Shown here: in pieces, positions 44,101-54,045 of the stretch
Position numbering within the stretch: the stretch's first letter is position 1
How the letters are laid out: each line of letters begins with the position of its first letter
Made by a program: the position numbers and the translations under genes
The notes under the pieces: model-generated
The model's database searches: none
What the model saw: the letters and a program-made list of their open reading frames with translations, nothing else
Told to the model about the DNA's origin: nothing
Source of the DNA: Wyeomyia smithii
Taxonomy: Eukaryota; Arthropoda; Insecta; Diptera; Culicidae
DNA length: 64,000 nucleotides
NCBI RefSeq assembly: GCF_029784165.1
Contig: NC_073696.1
Coordinates: 26,046,358 to 26,110,357 of the forward strand
Reading direction: 5' to 3'

Positions 44101-44848
44101 CGTCGCAGAATTAGCTGCAATTCAGTACACCCTAGGGATTATCGAAAAAATGCCCACGGACCATTATTTCATCTTTACGGACAGTCTCAGTTCCATTGAG
44201 GCTCTCCGATCGATGAAAGATGTTAAGCAATCTCCGTATTTCCTGGGGAAAATACGGGAACAGCTGAGTAATTTATCCGAAAAATCTACTCAGATTACCT
44301 TAGCGTGGGTCCCTTCTCACTGCTCGATACCGGGTAATGAGAAAGCGGACTCTTTGGCTAAGGTGGGCGCAACAAACGGTGATATTTATGAAAGACCAAT
44401 TGCTTTTAATGAATATTTTGCATTTGTACGTCAGAATACGATCATCAGTTGGCAAAATGCTTGGACCAGAGGGGAATTGGGAAGGTGGTTACATTCCATA
44501 ATCCCCAAAGTATCGACGAACCCGTGGTTCAAGGGGTTGGATGTAGGTCGGGATTTCATTTGCGTGATGTCCCGGCTTATGTCCAATCACTATAGATTTG
44601 ACGCGCTCCTCCGTCGTGTTGGGCTCGGGGAAAGTGGTATCTGTGCCTGTGGTGAAGGTTATCACGACATAGAGCATGTGGTTTGGTCATGCCCTGTACA
44701 CCGTGACGCCAGGTCTAAATTAATAGCTTCCCTGCAGGCCGAGGGTAGACAGCCGGCTGTTCCTGTTCGTGATGTCTTGGCGAGCCGTGACCTATCCTAC
44801 ATGTCCCTTATATACGTTTTCCTGAAATCCATCCACGCCCCAGTCTAG
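41141..44848 (+). CDS. LINE ORF2: APE endonuclease, reverse transcriptase and RNase H, intact
   Basis: The uninterrupted 1235-aa ORF includes an APE endonuclease (about 18-235: VLQWNCRSI, LCETWL, LILGDFNSH, GSDHLPI), a reverse transcriptase (about 450-740: SYRPIAMLSCIRKLMEK, ETQFGFRRAKGTND, SAFLDIKGAFDSV, MGLPQGSCLSPLLYNF, RQLADDSVI near 664), an RNase H (about 950-1075: YYTDGSLLDG, VAELAAIQY, FIFTDSLSS, WVPSHCSIPGNEKADSLA) and a C-terminal CACGEGYHDIEHVVWSCPVH near 1167. All expected acidic catalytic residues are visible in APE, RT and RNase H. The start is the first ATG, overlapping the end of ORF1 by 29 bases, so translation may depend on re-initiation or frameshift coupling. The product would copy the element's RNA at a nicked target. 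Confidence 0.95.
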   Translation: MQRLYPSMPNSTAYMKDSISVLQWNCRSILPKIDSFKVLINKNKCDAFSLCETWLTSNIDLNFHDFNIIRLDRDTPYGGVLLGIKKCYSFYRINLPSIPGIEVVACQMTIQGKELCIASIYIPPRAQVGQRLLFDLIELLPSPRLILGDFNSHGVAWGSPYNDNRSSLIYNLCDDFDMTILNNGEMTRIPKPPARPSALDLSLCSTSLRLDCTWKVILDPHGSDHLPILISITNGSTRMRPIDIPYDLTRNVDWKLYEEMISKAVESIQHHSPLEEYNLLAGLILDAALQAQTKKYPGVTIKERPPTPWWDQECSDVYTQRSDAFKAYQTGGIPGDYLRYSELDTKLKSLAKAKKRGYWRRFVNETSRETSMSTLWNTARRMRNRVTVNESEESSSRWIFDFARKVCPDSVPEQNIVRDASPGHDAIESPFTMAEFSVALLSCNNNAPGLDRIKFNLLKNLPGNAKRRLLNLFNKFLEQNIVPQDWRQVKVIAIQKPGKPASNHNSYRPIAMLSCIRKLMEKMILRRLDHWVESNGLLSETQFGFRRAKGTNDCLALLSTDIQLAYARKEQMASAFLDIKGAFDSVSIDILSGKLHRQGFSPILNNFLHNLLSEKHMHFTHGDLATFRISYMGLPQGSCLSPLLYNFYVNDIDECLANSCTIRQLADDSVISVTGAKAADLQGPLQDTLDNLSAWALQLGIEFSPEKTEIVVFSRKHEPAQLQTQLMGKTISQVLVHKNLGVWFDSKGTWGCHVRYLMKKCQQRVNFLRTITGQWWGAHPGDLIRLYQTTILSVIEYGCFCFRSAANTHLIKLERIQYRCLRIALGCMQSTHTMSLEVLAGVLPLKNRFWSLSSRILIKCEVLNRPVIENFERLIELNSQTRFMTLYFNHMSRNINPSSNIPNRVDLSNTSDSTVFFDTSMIEETRGIPDHLRVQQIPKIFSNKYRNINCDNMYYTDGSLLDGSTGFGIFNNNLTVSHKLDNPASVYVAELAAIQYTLGIIEKMPTDHYFIFTDSLSSIEALRSMKDVKQSPYFLGKIREQLSNLSEKSTQITLAWVPSHCSIPGNEKADSLAKVGATNGDIYERPIAFNEYFAFVRQNTIISWQNAWTRGELGRWLHSIIPKVSTNPWFKGLDVGRDFICVMSRLMSNHYRFDALLRRVGLGESGICACGEGYHDIEHVVWSCPVHRDARSKLIASLQAEGRQPAVPVRDVLASRDLSYMSLIYVFLKSIHAPV

Positions 44849-45222
44849 TCCCGTTCCCCTCCGTCTACACCCAACAAAACGACAAGAACACGTTTGAACC
44901 TTAAGCACAAAACCAGCAACCAGACCCCGCACAATAGAACCAGGACCCAAGGACTACGAGCCTCTGTCCCAACTCACGACATCGTGGCTCAGCAGAACGA
45001 ATCCATACATGCCATTCGACGATTATCAGACGACCATTGAACAACAAAACACTGATTGGAAATCCCATGCTAGTTTTAAGTTAGACTTAATTTCAGCTCG
45101 TAGTCGGCAGCGAGGATAAAAAATTTGCTTTAGTTTTTAAGTCATCAGATATAATTGGCGCCGTTAAACATTAAATTGTATTTGTGCCGTGTCAAATAAA
45201 TGTTATGTGAAGAAAAAAAAAA
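44849..45222 (+). other. LINE 3' UTR and poly(A) tail
   Basis: The 3' UTR follows ORF2, includes AATAAA at 45195-45200 and ends in a run of about 14 A. The same last ~60 bases recur at 4929-4990. Confidence 0.9.
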
Positions 45223-45235
45223 AAAAGTCAAAAAT

Positions 45236-45780
45236 ATCGAAAGTGTTGAAAGTTTCAACATTTTTTACCAAACCTTGCGCTTTTACATAGCTTTTATGCG
45301 TATTTAAGAATTCACGCGGTTTTTTACGTGTATATTCCAGAATATTTGATTCTAACGCGGTGTTTTTATTGATTATTTAGCATGGAATGATGGAGATTAG
45401 TATTTTTGTTATTCACGGGAGGGTGTTTATTGACCGTGATAAAATCGAAACAGCACTGTACTGTAAATATTTGTAGTAAATTTTCGTTAAATAGCGAAGC
45501 AATCTAGCATATAAAAAATACACCAAGCATGAAACATTTTCGATCAAAATCCTGATTTCGTGTAAAAATATCCCCTGAAAAACAATCATTAAAACAGTTT
45601 TTTCACTGGGATTTCGGAGTTGCGTTCATCTAACATTTGCATTAGAAAAATGGACACAAAAAGCCGGTTTTTCATGGGTTTATCTCCACATGCACTTACG
45701 AAACTATCCAGGCAGCGTCAATTAAAGTAACCCATTAGTTAGCAGAAAATATTTGACAGTTCTATCAGTCGAACTTTAAC
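45236..45780. other. Intergenic sequence, nothing recognised
   Basis: AT-rich. No ORF with family resemblance. It leads into the mariner-like relic and may contain part of that element's non-coding end. Confidence 0.4.
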
Positions 45781-45784
45781 CGTG

Positions 45785-46190
45785 ATGGCGAAAACAGTGA
45801 AGCTACTCCGTTCATAAGTGTGCGAGTTTAAAGAACGATACCCCGCCACGTCGAAAACGGACATCGTCCAGCACTTTGTGGATGCCCATTCCGTCATCTA
45901 CAGCATCTTGAAAACCATTCAGCAGAGCATTGAAAGAAAGTTCGGTTCCAGACGGCCGACGATCCTGAGCGACAAGAAGCCCCAAAAGATGCCGAAGAAG
46001 AAGACCTAGGTAAAAGTGGCTGCGTGTGCTTGGCCGGGAGGTCGAGGCAACCGGCCAAATAGTAGAAAAGTACCTGACGATGTGACAAAGTGATCGATTT
46101 TCCAGAACAAGGCCCCAAACAACCCTGAACTTACCGGAACGCGAATGGTTTTGTCTCCGCTTGGCGCATTGCATTTCAAATTTGTATGAA
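45785..46190 (+). pseudogene. Tc1/mariner-like transposase relic, internally deleted
   Basis: The first half reads EFKERYPATSKTDIVQHFVD ... IYSILKTIQQSIERKFGSRRP, which fits the helix-turn-helix DNA-binding part followed by the GS-RP linker of Tc1/mariner-type transposases. The next stretch (46090-46180) reads IDFPEQGPKQP, a weak match to the 'P-N-P--RPIE-FW' C-terminal block. The catalytic core is missing. TIRs were not located. Assignment is tentative. Confidence 0.45.
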
Positions 46191-46362
46191 AATTTATATG
46201 GGAAAACCTACTTTTTTTGCATTTACCTTTCTACAGAGCTCAATAATGCTCTAATAAGACACTACGTTGTGTTAAAGTATAGTATTTTAGATGCCTAACA
46301 ACTTTGTAGAAGGCACTGAAGAGCTAGGATGTCCCTAAAAAGAGCTATAGATGTTGATGATT

Positions 46363-46410
46363 AAAGACAAAAATCGTTTTACGAAAATAAGATAGTAGGC
46401 AATAAGTTCA
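46363..46410 (+). repeat. 47-bp dispersed repeat, copy 2
   Basis: It matches 9933-9980 in the same orientation (AAGACAAAAATCG ... GTAGGCAATAAG). The flanks differ completely on both sides. Confidence 0.6.
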
Positions 46411-46825
46411 CATCACAGAACGGAAGGTCATCTGTGATTCGAAAACTGCTGAGTGCTCAGTGAATTTTGCAGCGCTCCAATGTGGTTAGCGAACCTATAC
46501 ATAGTGTATAGGCTGACTAATTGTGGTGAAAAGAACGCATTTTACACGGAAAATAAATAGAATTTATACTTCTTTCATTGAAATCTGTCATACACACTGG
46601 TAAAAATCTGCCATGCGAAAACACTACAGGTGCACTCTTTTAATGCGGTTATGTGTTTATTCTTTAAATTCTCTCAAGTTTCCCAGCAATAATGGTTATC
46701 ACAAGCATTTGAAAGATGTTTTATATTACACTTTTGACGTATGAGTACGAATAGTATAATCGATCTGGAAATTTGCAAATTTTTACTACTGAAAGGTACG
46801 GGGATGAAAGGAATATGCCAGATGC

Positions 46826-47000
46826 CAGATGGCCTCGAGGTATGATGCTAGCCTACCAAGCCAGTTGTCGTAGGTTCGAGTCTCGGCTCGGAAGAGACTG
46901 TTAGTGTCAGGCTGACACTGTCAGTAGGATCGTAGTGCTAGCCCCGCAATTGTCCTGTACACTCAAATAGTTGGATGCGAAGTCGGTGTATAACAGAATG
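46826..47000 (+). mobile_element. tRNA-derived SINE (Feilai-like)
   Basis: The head contains a box A-like TGGCCTCGAGG (46830-46840) and box B GGTTCGAGTCT (46873-46883), about 33 bases apart as in a tRNA. The sequence after it (CTCGGAAGAGACTGTTAGTG ...) is the tRNA-unrelated body. The mosquito family Feilai is also tRNA-related, but identity with it needs alignment. The 3' end is uncertain; no A-rich tail or target duplication is clear. Confidence 0.55.
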
Positions 47001-48485
47001 TCGAGTTGCGATTTAGAATGTAGTAGCAAGGCTTTACTTTGCTTTAGAATCTGCGATTTATATAGTATCGCTGCACCGGAGAGATTGCATATCCTATTTG
47101 CTAAATCCTTTGTACTACCATTGAAAAGAAGATATTGGTTACATTCACGTAATGTGAAAGATCATTCTAAGACTTATTTTAATTTAATATAAAAGTGTTC
47201 TGCAAAATGTATAACTGTGTTATTTAGGCCGAAGAGTAAGACTTCATATAGGGGTGTGCGAAACGGCTCTTTTGCAAAAGCGGCTCTAAACCGCTCACTC
47301 ACTATTCCGAACAGACTCATATGAACGGCTCATGGTTCACAATGATTCACGAGCGTTGACAGTTCGTATTTTCTCGGTAAACTTCGGGTTCGCGCGAATC
47401 CATCAGTTCTAGTGCGCTCAAAAAACCGTGGCTCTTTTTCGTGAGCCGTTCATTCTTTCGCTCTTTTCTAAGAACCGGTTCAATCACAAATTCAAATAAA
47501 ATAATGATTTTTAAAAATTTTCTATCGTTATCCTTCGGTTTTAAAATTACGATTCAAAACAGTTCGAAATCTGCTCGAAATCGGTACAATAACAGTTCGC
47601 TCATGTACCAACTGTCATTCATGCGATTTAGTGCGATTTTTATTCTTCATCGAAAAATTGAAGGACGATGATATAAAATCACGTTAGTTCAGAAAATTAC
47701 ACTCTTTTAGCTGATATATAAATACCAGAAATCCGTGAATAGTTAATATCGAAATATCGTTCGCAAAACTAATATGCTACAACCACAATATCCGTTCGTA
47801 CAACCACATTATCCGTTGTTCCAGAAGCTTATCCAAGTTTATTCAATCTCATCCTCCTCATTTTTATTCCATCGGATGCATCTAGCACCAATGAGTCCAA
47901 AACCGATATACCTTCAGAGTTTGGATCTTGGGTGATCGATGAAACATATATAATGAAATAACAGGATGAGACCTGTTTAGAAATTTCATGGCCGACTAAG
48001 GTATTGACTCAATATTATAAAATATTTAGATATTTGCCTAACAAAATTTATCTGTACAACATCTTCTTACAACACAAATTAGCACTTCCTTTAAACAAAA
48101 ACAAAAAAAAACACTTCATATTTGCTTTATGAAAACGATAAAGTTTCAAACTAATTTTTATAAATAACTGTCGCTAACACATGATACAATCGTGAGAGGA
48201 AGACCTTCGCATGATTGCATCAATAACAGTTTCGAACACCCGGTTTTAAATAGCATTGATTGTGGTTCGTGTTACAAACCAACATGTACGGGACATCAGA
48301 TAGCTTGTGTTGATACTTTCACTTACTTCCACTATGCCACATTATAGATTTTCGATTATAAAAAATTCCACAAATGTGAAACTTTGCTGTTTCCGCACAA
48401 CGTTTTTGCATTGCACGTAAAAGTTCGAATTGAACAGGTTAAACTGTTGAAATAACCGTCAATTCAAAACATCGAATAAATTATG
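47001..48485. other. Intergenic sequence with a possible hAT end
   Basis: TAGGGGTGTGCGAAACGGCTC near 47250 resembles a hAT terminus, followed by several AACGGCTC / GAGCCGTT motifs to about 47480. The matching right end was not found. Two near-identical ACAACCACA/TTATCCGTT units occur at about 47780-47820. No coding exon. Confidence 0.4.
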
Positions 48486-50440
48486 TCACTTTATACCACT
48501 GTCGCAGTGGCACAAACGTACACGAGGGCAAAGAAAATTCATTCGTGATTTTTCAGTCCTCTTTGTGTACACTTTCTGTTTGATCATATACCTGAAGTTT
48601 TGACCTTCCGTTCTGTGCTCACATGGTGGCGCACGAGTGTAACGTTTCGAATAAGGACGAAGATTTTTCAGTATTTTTCTTCGAAGAGGCACGTCTGTTT
48701 GTCTGTGACCAAGGCTTTGCTTTTCTTTTACAGGAGACAAGGTACAGGTCTCGCTTTTACAGGTCTCGCATGCCTGACAATAGTTACGCACATCTTTCTC
48801 CATCGCCGGCCAATAGTACCGTTCTAGGAGTTTTTTATACGTCTTGAAGCGCCCAAAATGAGCCACGTCATGGGCTTCCTGTAACAGTCCTAGCCTTTCG
48901 TTCCTGGGTGGGAAATATTTCCATGAAAACCGGTTATCTGTCAGGTGTGCTGAAACGATTTTATAGATTCGATCCCGCACAACTCTAAATTTTTCGTATT
49001 TTACCCTATCATTTTGAATGTTTGTCTTTAACGCTTCGTAGTCGGGGTCTAGTACCTGAACTGTATCTACAGCCCGCGAAAGTGCATCTGCAGTTATATT
49101 CAAAGCCCCTTTTCTGTATATGAGATCAAAATCATATTGCTGAAGCTTTAAAGCCCAACGAATAAGTTTTGCTGACCCACCTTCCGCACTTATTTTCCGA
49201 AGCCATATTAGACTCTGTGCGTCAGTGATTACGGAAAATTTCGAACCTTCGACATAGTGGCGAAATTTCTCAATCGCCAATATTACTCCCAAACATTCCT
49301 TCTCAGTTGGGGCATATTTCCTTTGCGTTGACGAAAGCTTTTTAGAGAAAAATGCTATTGGTCTTTTCACCCCATTTTGCACTTGCATAAGCACGGCTCC
49401 TACCGCCACGTCAGATGCATCTGATTCAATTATGAACGGTTGTTCAAAATCTGGGTTTGCTAAAACCTTTGGAGAGACAAGTTCAGCTTTTATTTTTAAA
49501 AACATCTCTTCGGCCTCTTTCGTCCAAAGCATTCTTCCTTTCTCCTTTTTTAACAAGTCGGTAATAGGTGCAGTCAAGTCACTGAATCGGTCGATAAACT
49601 GTTTATAGAAGCTCACCATGCCAACAAATCTTCTAACATCTTTAATGTTTCTTGGGGTTGGATAGTCCAAAATTGGTTGGATTTTTGTGCTATCGATGGC
49701 TAACCCGTGCTCAGACAGCGTGTACCCTAAATAGCTAATGCGTTTTTGACAAAATTTTGATTTCTCGAGGCTGATACTTAAATTTGCCTTCGTCAGACGA
49801 TCAGCAACGATTCTCAATAACCGAAAATGTCCACTTAGACTCTGTGACGTGATTATAATATCGTCTAGATACACGTGTACATGAGGTTCCAAGTCGAAAC
49901 CCAAAACTTTATTCATAAGCTTCGTCTGGGTTATTGGTGCTCCCTTAAGTCCAAATGGCATGACTTTGAACCTGAACAGTTGTTTACCAGCTCTGAACGA
50001 TGTGTAATCACGGCTAGATTCTTCTAAGGGAATTTGCCAATATGCTTTAGATAGATCAATAACTGTGAAGTACTTTGATTTTTCAATTCGCCCCAGAATG
50101 CTTAGCATATCTGGAAAAGGGTATGCCTCATTTTTCGTAATATCGTTTATTCGACGACAATCTAGGCAAATCCGCCATTCTCCCGAGGATTTCTTAACAG
50201 GTAGTAGAGGGTTACACCAATCCGATGTCGATTCCTCAATGATATCGAGTTCTATCATTCTCTCCACCTCCTTATCCACCTCTTTCTGAATGTGCGGTGA
50301 ACACCGATACTGTGGAGGTTTTTTTGGTTTTGCCCCCTCGATTAAATCTATTTTATGCTTCATTAACTTTGTTCGACCTAACTTTCCATCATTTGCACTT
50401 TTTAGTCGTTCAACAATTTCCATTAGTTCTCTTTTTTCTC
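48486..50440 (-). pseudogene. Gypsy reverse transcriptase-RNase H, truncated integrase
   Basis: The 645-codon ORF opens with the RT (PPQYRCSPHIQKEVDKEVER, WRICLDCRRIND, FTVIDLSKAYWQIPL, MPFGLKGAPITQTKL and the catalytic VYLDDIII). Next is RNase H (FIIESDASDVAVGAVL, KYAPTEKECLGVI, NITADALSR). The integrase zinc-binding motif follows (H-x3-H in HDVAHFG, C-x2-C in CQACETC). After that the reading is shifted and continues as unrelated sequence to 48486, so the DDE core is absent. The RT/RNase H core itself is uninterrupted, suggesting a fairly young copy. Confidence 0.85.
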
Positions 50441-50443
50441 CTT

Positions 50444-51330
50444 CTAATAATTCATGTCGGTTTCAATTTCGACTATTTTGTTATTTTCCGGTTGTTCAGC
50501 GAATGGTAATTCCAAACTGTTATCCACTGTTACATTCACTTCCTGTATGATTTCGTATATATCAGGTTCTATCGTAAACACAATATTTTGTTTTTCTAGC
50601 GCAAAATGATCATCTATCAGATTAATGTCACCATCGGCATCTTCCCAGGCTAATTTCCGCATTTTCCCATTTTCCGAAATGGCTGGTGAAATTTGAAATG
50701 CTTGCCAGAAGTCAACCCCGAGGATAAGTGTTTTCGAAATTTGCGGGACGAGTAACGTTGGTACTATATTCGTCTGTCCATTGAATGTATATGGTATCAA
50801 GACAACTCCTTCACATTCGTATGCTGTTTCATCAGCTGTTTTTATTTTCAGGTTTATAGGGTGAACGGTTAATTGATGTTTCTCAACCAGGTCATTGGAG
50901 CTGATAATACTCGCACTTGCACCCGAGTCAAGCAAAGCAACAACGGTGCTTCCCAAAATTTTAACTGAAATATAAGGACATTTTTGTGGTTTAACGTTAT
51001 CATTATATTGGCTTCCCAGCATGGACTTCGAGTTTGATATCGGTATCTCATGTGTAGGACGTTGCAGAGGGTTTCTCCCTTCTCCAGAAAGATCACCTCT
51101 CAAGATCTCCCTGCGGCACCGTTTTCCGGCTGCGCAGAAGGAAACAAATGCTTATTTGGACAATTTGATGTTATGTAGTTCATTTGTCCACAAAAATGGC
51201 AGAATAATTTCTTTGGTCTCCCACAGTCGCGCCAGAAATGTCCGAACTGATGACAATTCCAGCAAAGAATATTGCCCTGATTTTCGTTACCGTTCTTTGA
51301 ACCAGAACCGGTCACTTTTCCACGTGGACA
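50444..51330 (-). pseudogene. Gypsy gag C-terminus and protease
   Basis: The first part (51100-51330) has two zinc knuckles, CWNCHQFGHFWRDC and CHFCGQMNYITSNC. The protease part (50444-51103) has VALLDSGASASIIS, the aspartic protease active site, and LILGVDFWQ. The two are in different registers, overlapping by a few bases near 51100. The protease ORF ends with a stop at 50444 while the RT frame continues in another register, so a mutation or a frameshift event separates them. The retroelement is a genomic fossil, not a functional virus. Confidence 0.8.
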
Positions 51331-51477
51331 GATTTTAAACGATTTTGACCCCCCCCCTCGCCGTGGACAACTGCTCATATAAATTCTAAAAATTTTGTAT
51401 GGACCGTGGACATTACACATACCCCCCCCCCCCCCCCCCCCTTAAGCTGGCCACGTGGTATGTGGATGGCCCCTTAC
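51318..51477. mobile_element. Poly-C MITE with CCACGTGG ends, disrupting the gypsy gag
   Basis: Both ends carry the palindromic core CCACGTGG (TTCCACGTGGACAG on the left, GGCCACGTGGTATGTGG on the right). In between are two C runs, of about 9 near 51349 and about 20 at 51422-51441. A GGACCGTGGACATTACACAT segment lies next to the second run. The gag reading frame ends exactly at the left edge. A target duplication could not be read. CCACGTGG pieces also occur near 15345 and 21309. Confidence 0.55.
51422..51441. repeat. Homopolymer run of about 20 C
   Basis: Pure C tract inside the poly-C MITE. Such runs are prone to length error in sequencing. Confidence 0.9.
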
Positions 51478-51479
51478 TC

Positions 51480-53231
51480 GCCCGACTCATTCTGGTGTTG
51501 CAGATGGCAAGTTTCACTCGCGTTCTCTAATACAACATTTTGATCGCCTCGTCTGTGATTAGACTGCCTATGATCGCACAACTAACATTCGACATGTTAT
51601 AGGTTTCGTGTTTTCATTTTTACAGGCAAAAACATGTTTTTTTAAATAAATTTGAAACAAAATATATTTTTAATTCTATTTTATATCTTTTCTTTAAAAT
51701 TTTTTAGAGTGTGTACTTTTTTCGGAAGTAAAAAACTACTATTTTCAATTCTGCCGGAGACGTCATACCTATCAAACACACCGTCCTGGCTCTAAAATTA
51801 TTTTGGTTCATTAACACCATTTTCTCACTGGTTTACATTTTTCAAAAATAAGTCTTGTTAAAATATATTACTAGAAAATATAAAGGGATATATATTACTA
51901 GAAAATATAAAGGGAATAAAAACATTCCCTTTGTAGTGTCGAGGCATTTGGGTCTTGAAGTAAAACAACAAGCAGTTGTATAGGTGGCGGTTTTACCCCT
52001 TGCATAGTGGCGACTTTACCCCCAGTGGAACATTTTCATATTTGACCGAAAAAGTAGTCAAAATTACAAGATTACTTACGGCCTTCGATATTTCCGGAAA
52101 AAGATAGATTAAGGCAAGCGATTAAACATATATTCACGAACAAAACAATAGATTTTTAGACAGAAAAACCTTAAGTCCCGTTATCGCAAAACAATAGCGC
52201 ATTGACTGGCTGCCAGCTGAAAGGTTGTTTTTGATTATTTCTGCGACCGTTCGCGCACTATCAAAACAGAAAAACGTGCAAAATGTTATGTAATTGTACT
52301 GTAATAGACACGTTAAAGAAATTTTTCAATTATTTTATAACTTGGTAGTAAAACTACGGTGGGCGTTCTTACCCCGCAGGGCGGTCTTACCCTGTTTACC
52401 CCTATAGACCTTTTTACGTACGAATGTGTTAGTACAACCAATTGAGGAAAATATTTACCAATAGCTGTTTTGTTTGCAATGCTATGTTTTTAGCAGCTGG
52501 ACAAATATTCAGTTGAACACTCAGTATATGTTTTAAACTTGTTTCTGAATATTTTTTTTCATTCAGGATCAGAAATCGGAAGAAGCTACTGAACATAATC
52601 GAACAAAAATGGTAAAAAGTGATAGAAGTCGAAGCAACGAGATGCGATGATTTTCAGTTTGAAGGAAACAAAAGCAACTTTACACAGGTCCACACGTTTA
52701 CTAGTGTGCGTAGGTGAAAAGTCACTTATCTCTATACTTTACATCTGCAAAAATATGCATTGTTGTTTTGTCACATGGCGTGAAAAACCGAATAATTGTC
52801 ACACTACTTTTCTTTTTCAACTTTTTGTCAAAGAAAGCTGCCAAATCCACATCAGCATCCACTGGAACTAGGAAGTTATTCTGGTCCGGCAACCAATCAC
52901 TGGTGATCTGTTTCTGGTGTCATGCTCATGCTTGTTGAAGCAAAAAAAATCATTTCCGCTGTGATATATTCATAACACTGAGTTTAGTTGAACTATTCAT
53001 TTGCAAGGTATATTGTAAACAATGTTTTTAAGGTCAAAATATGTAAGTGTCGTTCGAGCAGAACAGCAAATTTTGCAAAATGTTACAATAATGCGATCAT
53101 ACCGAGTTGCAGAGCCGGATGTTCATATTTTTGGGTTTATCATTTTGCTTCGAAATTGTCACAAAAAGGCCTCGTGCAGTGGAACGCAACTGAGCTTTAC
53201 ACCTGCGTAGTTTTATTTTCAAATTGACCTT
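51480..53231. other. Intergenic sequence with a 27-bp tandem duplication
   Basis: TATATTACTAGAAAATATAAAGGGA occurs twice in tandem at 51864-51915. TTACCCC motifs are repeated at about 51990-52025 and 52365-52400. The short ORFs at 52647-53227 overlap in several frames and show no domains. Confidence 0.45.
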
Positions 53232-54045
53232 TTGAAGTAGAATACTTCTCTCAGGAAGTTCGGCTACATAGGGATGTGAAATGAAAATCTAAAACCGAAA
53301 AAAGTGAAAAATATGTCCAATTTCAAATGCTAATAAATCGGTTAGTAATTGATAGATTTCCTTCGTTCTTGCAGCAATAGATTGGAAAATCTTCTAAGAA
53401 GATAATTGTAATTTTATTATCCACACTATTGTACTATTGAAAGTAGTCAAGCCTTGTCAAAACGAAAAATTCGACCTCTGACCTCGTTATATGATTGCTT
53501 CCCAAGCACAGTCGACAGAATCATATACCTTGCAATTGAAGACATGCTATTTGGCCTATAAAAGAGCCTGTTTCCGCTCATAATAGTTCTAGACAGCGAC
53601 GACAGCAGTCGTCCTTCCTTAGCAGCAGCACTAGCCCAGTGGTTGGTCACCACGTCTCAGGAGCAGCGCGGTTCTTCTCAGCGTGTGTCGCCAGACTGCC
53701 ATTATCCCCCCCGTGTTGGGGCAGCATGAAGATTGCCATCAGGAGATCCAATTTTGAACATCAAAATGCCTTTGTTCCGTTCCCGTCCAATGATGTCGTA
53801 TTTAATGTGCATGTTACAATTCGGCAGCACTTCAACTGCTCATTTGCGCAAAATTTCAAAAATATTCAATAAACTTAATTAAAAATATCAAACAAAGTGA
53901 AATTACAATACTGTCAATGAACGGTCAACGTTTGTTACTAGAAAAAATGACTGACACGCAAGCAGCCGGGTTACCTTTCTTGTAGAAGTATTCTACTTCA
54001 ACCTTCCGGTCGTGGCTTTGCATACAACCTTCCTGTGATTTTTTA
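53232..54045 (+). repeat. Promoter-bearing interspersed repeat, copy B
   Basis: This is the inverted counterpart of 7035-8982. On the + strand it starts with GAAGTA-GAA-TACTTC (53233-53249), shares the ATGTCCAATTTCAAATGC block, and has a TATA-like box (GCCTATAAAAGAGCCTG at about 53556-53575). It then has the GTGTTGGGGCAGC block (about 53715) and ends with the same inverted motif at 53985-54001 plus a shared 40-base flank. A short ORF-like reading after the TATA (LAQWLVTTSQEQRGSSQRVS) is shared with copy A (LALWLVITSQEQRGFSQRVS). It is not long enough to call a gene. Confidence 0.7.

Larger units (their letters stand above)
39339..45235 (+). mobile_element. Near-complete I-superfamily LINE with target-site duplication
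   Basis: The element runs from about 39352 (CATTCTGTGCCG) to a poly(A) tail ending near 45222, about 5.87 kb. The target duplication AAAAGTCAAAAAT precedes it (39339-39351) and follows the tail (about 45223-45235). It has a 5' UTR, ORF1, ORF2 with RNase H, and a 3' UTR with AATAAA at 45195-45200. A truncated tail of the same family lies at 4929-4990. RNase H and a C-terminal zinc-like CxC motif place it in the I/LOA/Loner group; the exact clade is uncertain. Confidence 0.92.
48486..51330 (-). mobile_element. Ty3/gypsy retrotransposon, internal fragment (gag end to integrase start)
   Basis: On the minus strand the order is gag zinc knuckles, protease, RT, RNase H and the start of integrase. 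No LTR is seen at either end. The left (3') side stops after the integrase zinc finger. The right (5') side is cut by a poly-C MITE. Its integrase start differs from the integrase at 60-61 kb, so the two pieces belong to different families. Confidence 0.85.

Noticed and set aside
46826..46900. tRNA gene
   Set aside because: Boxes A and B are present but the cloverleaf arms do not pair and a tRNA-unrelated body follows, so it was called a SINE.
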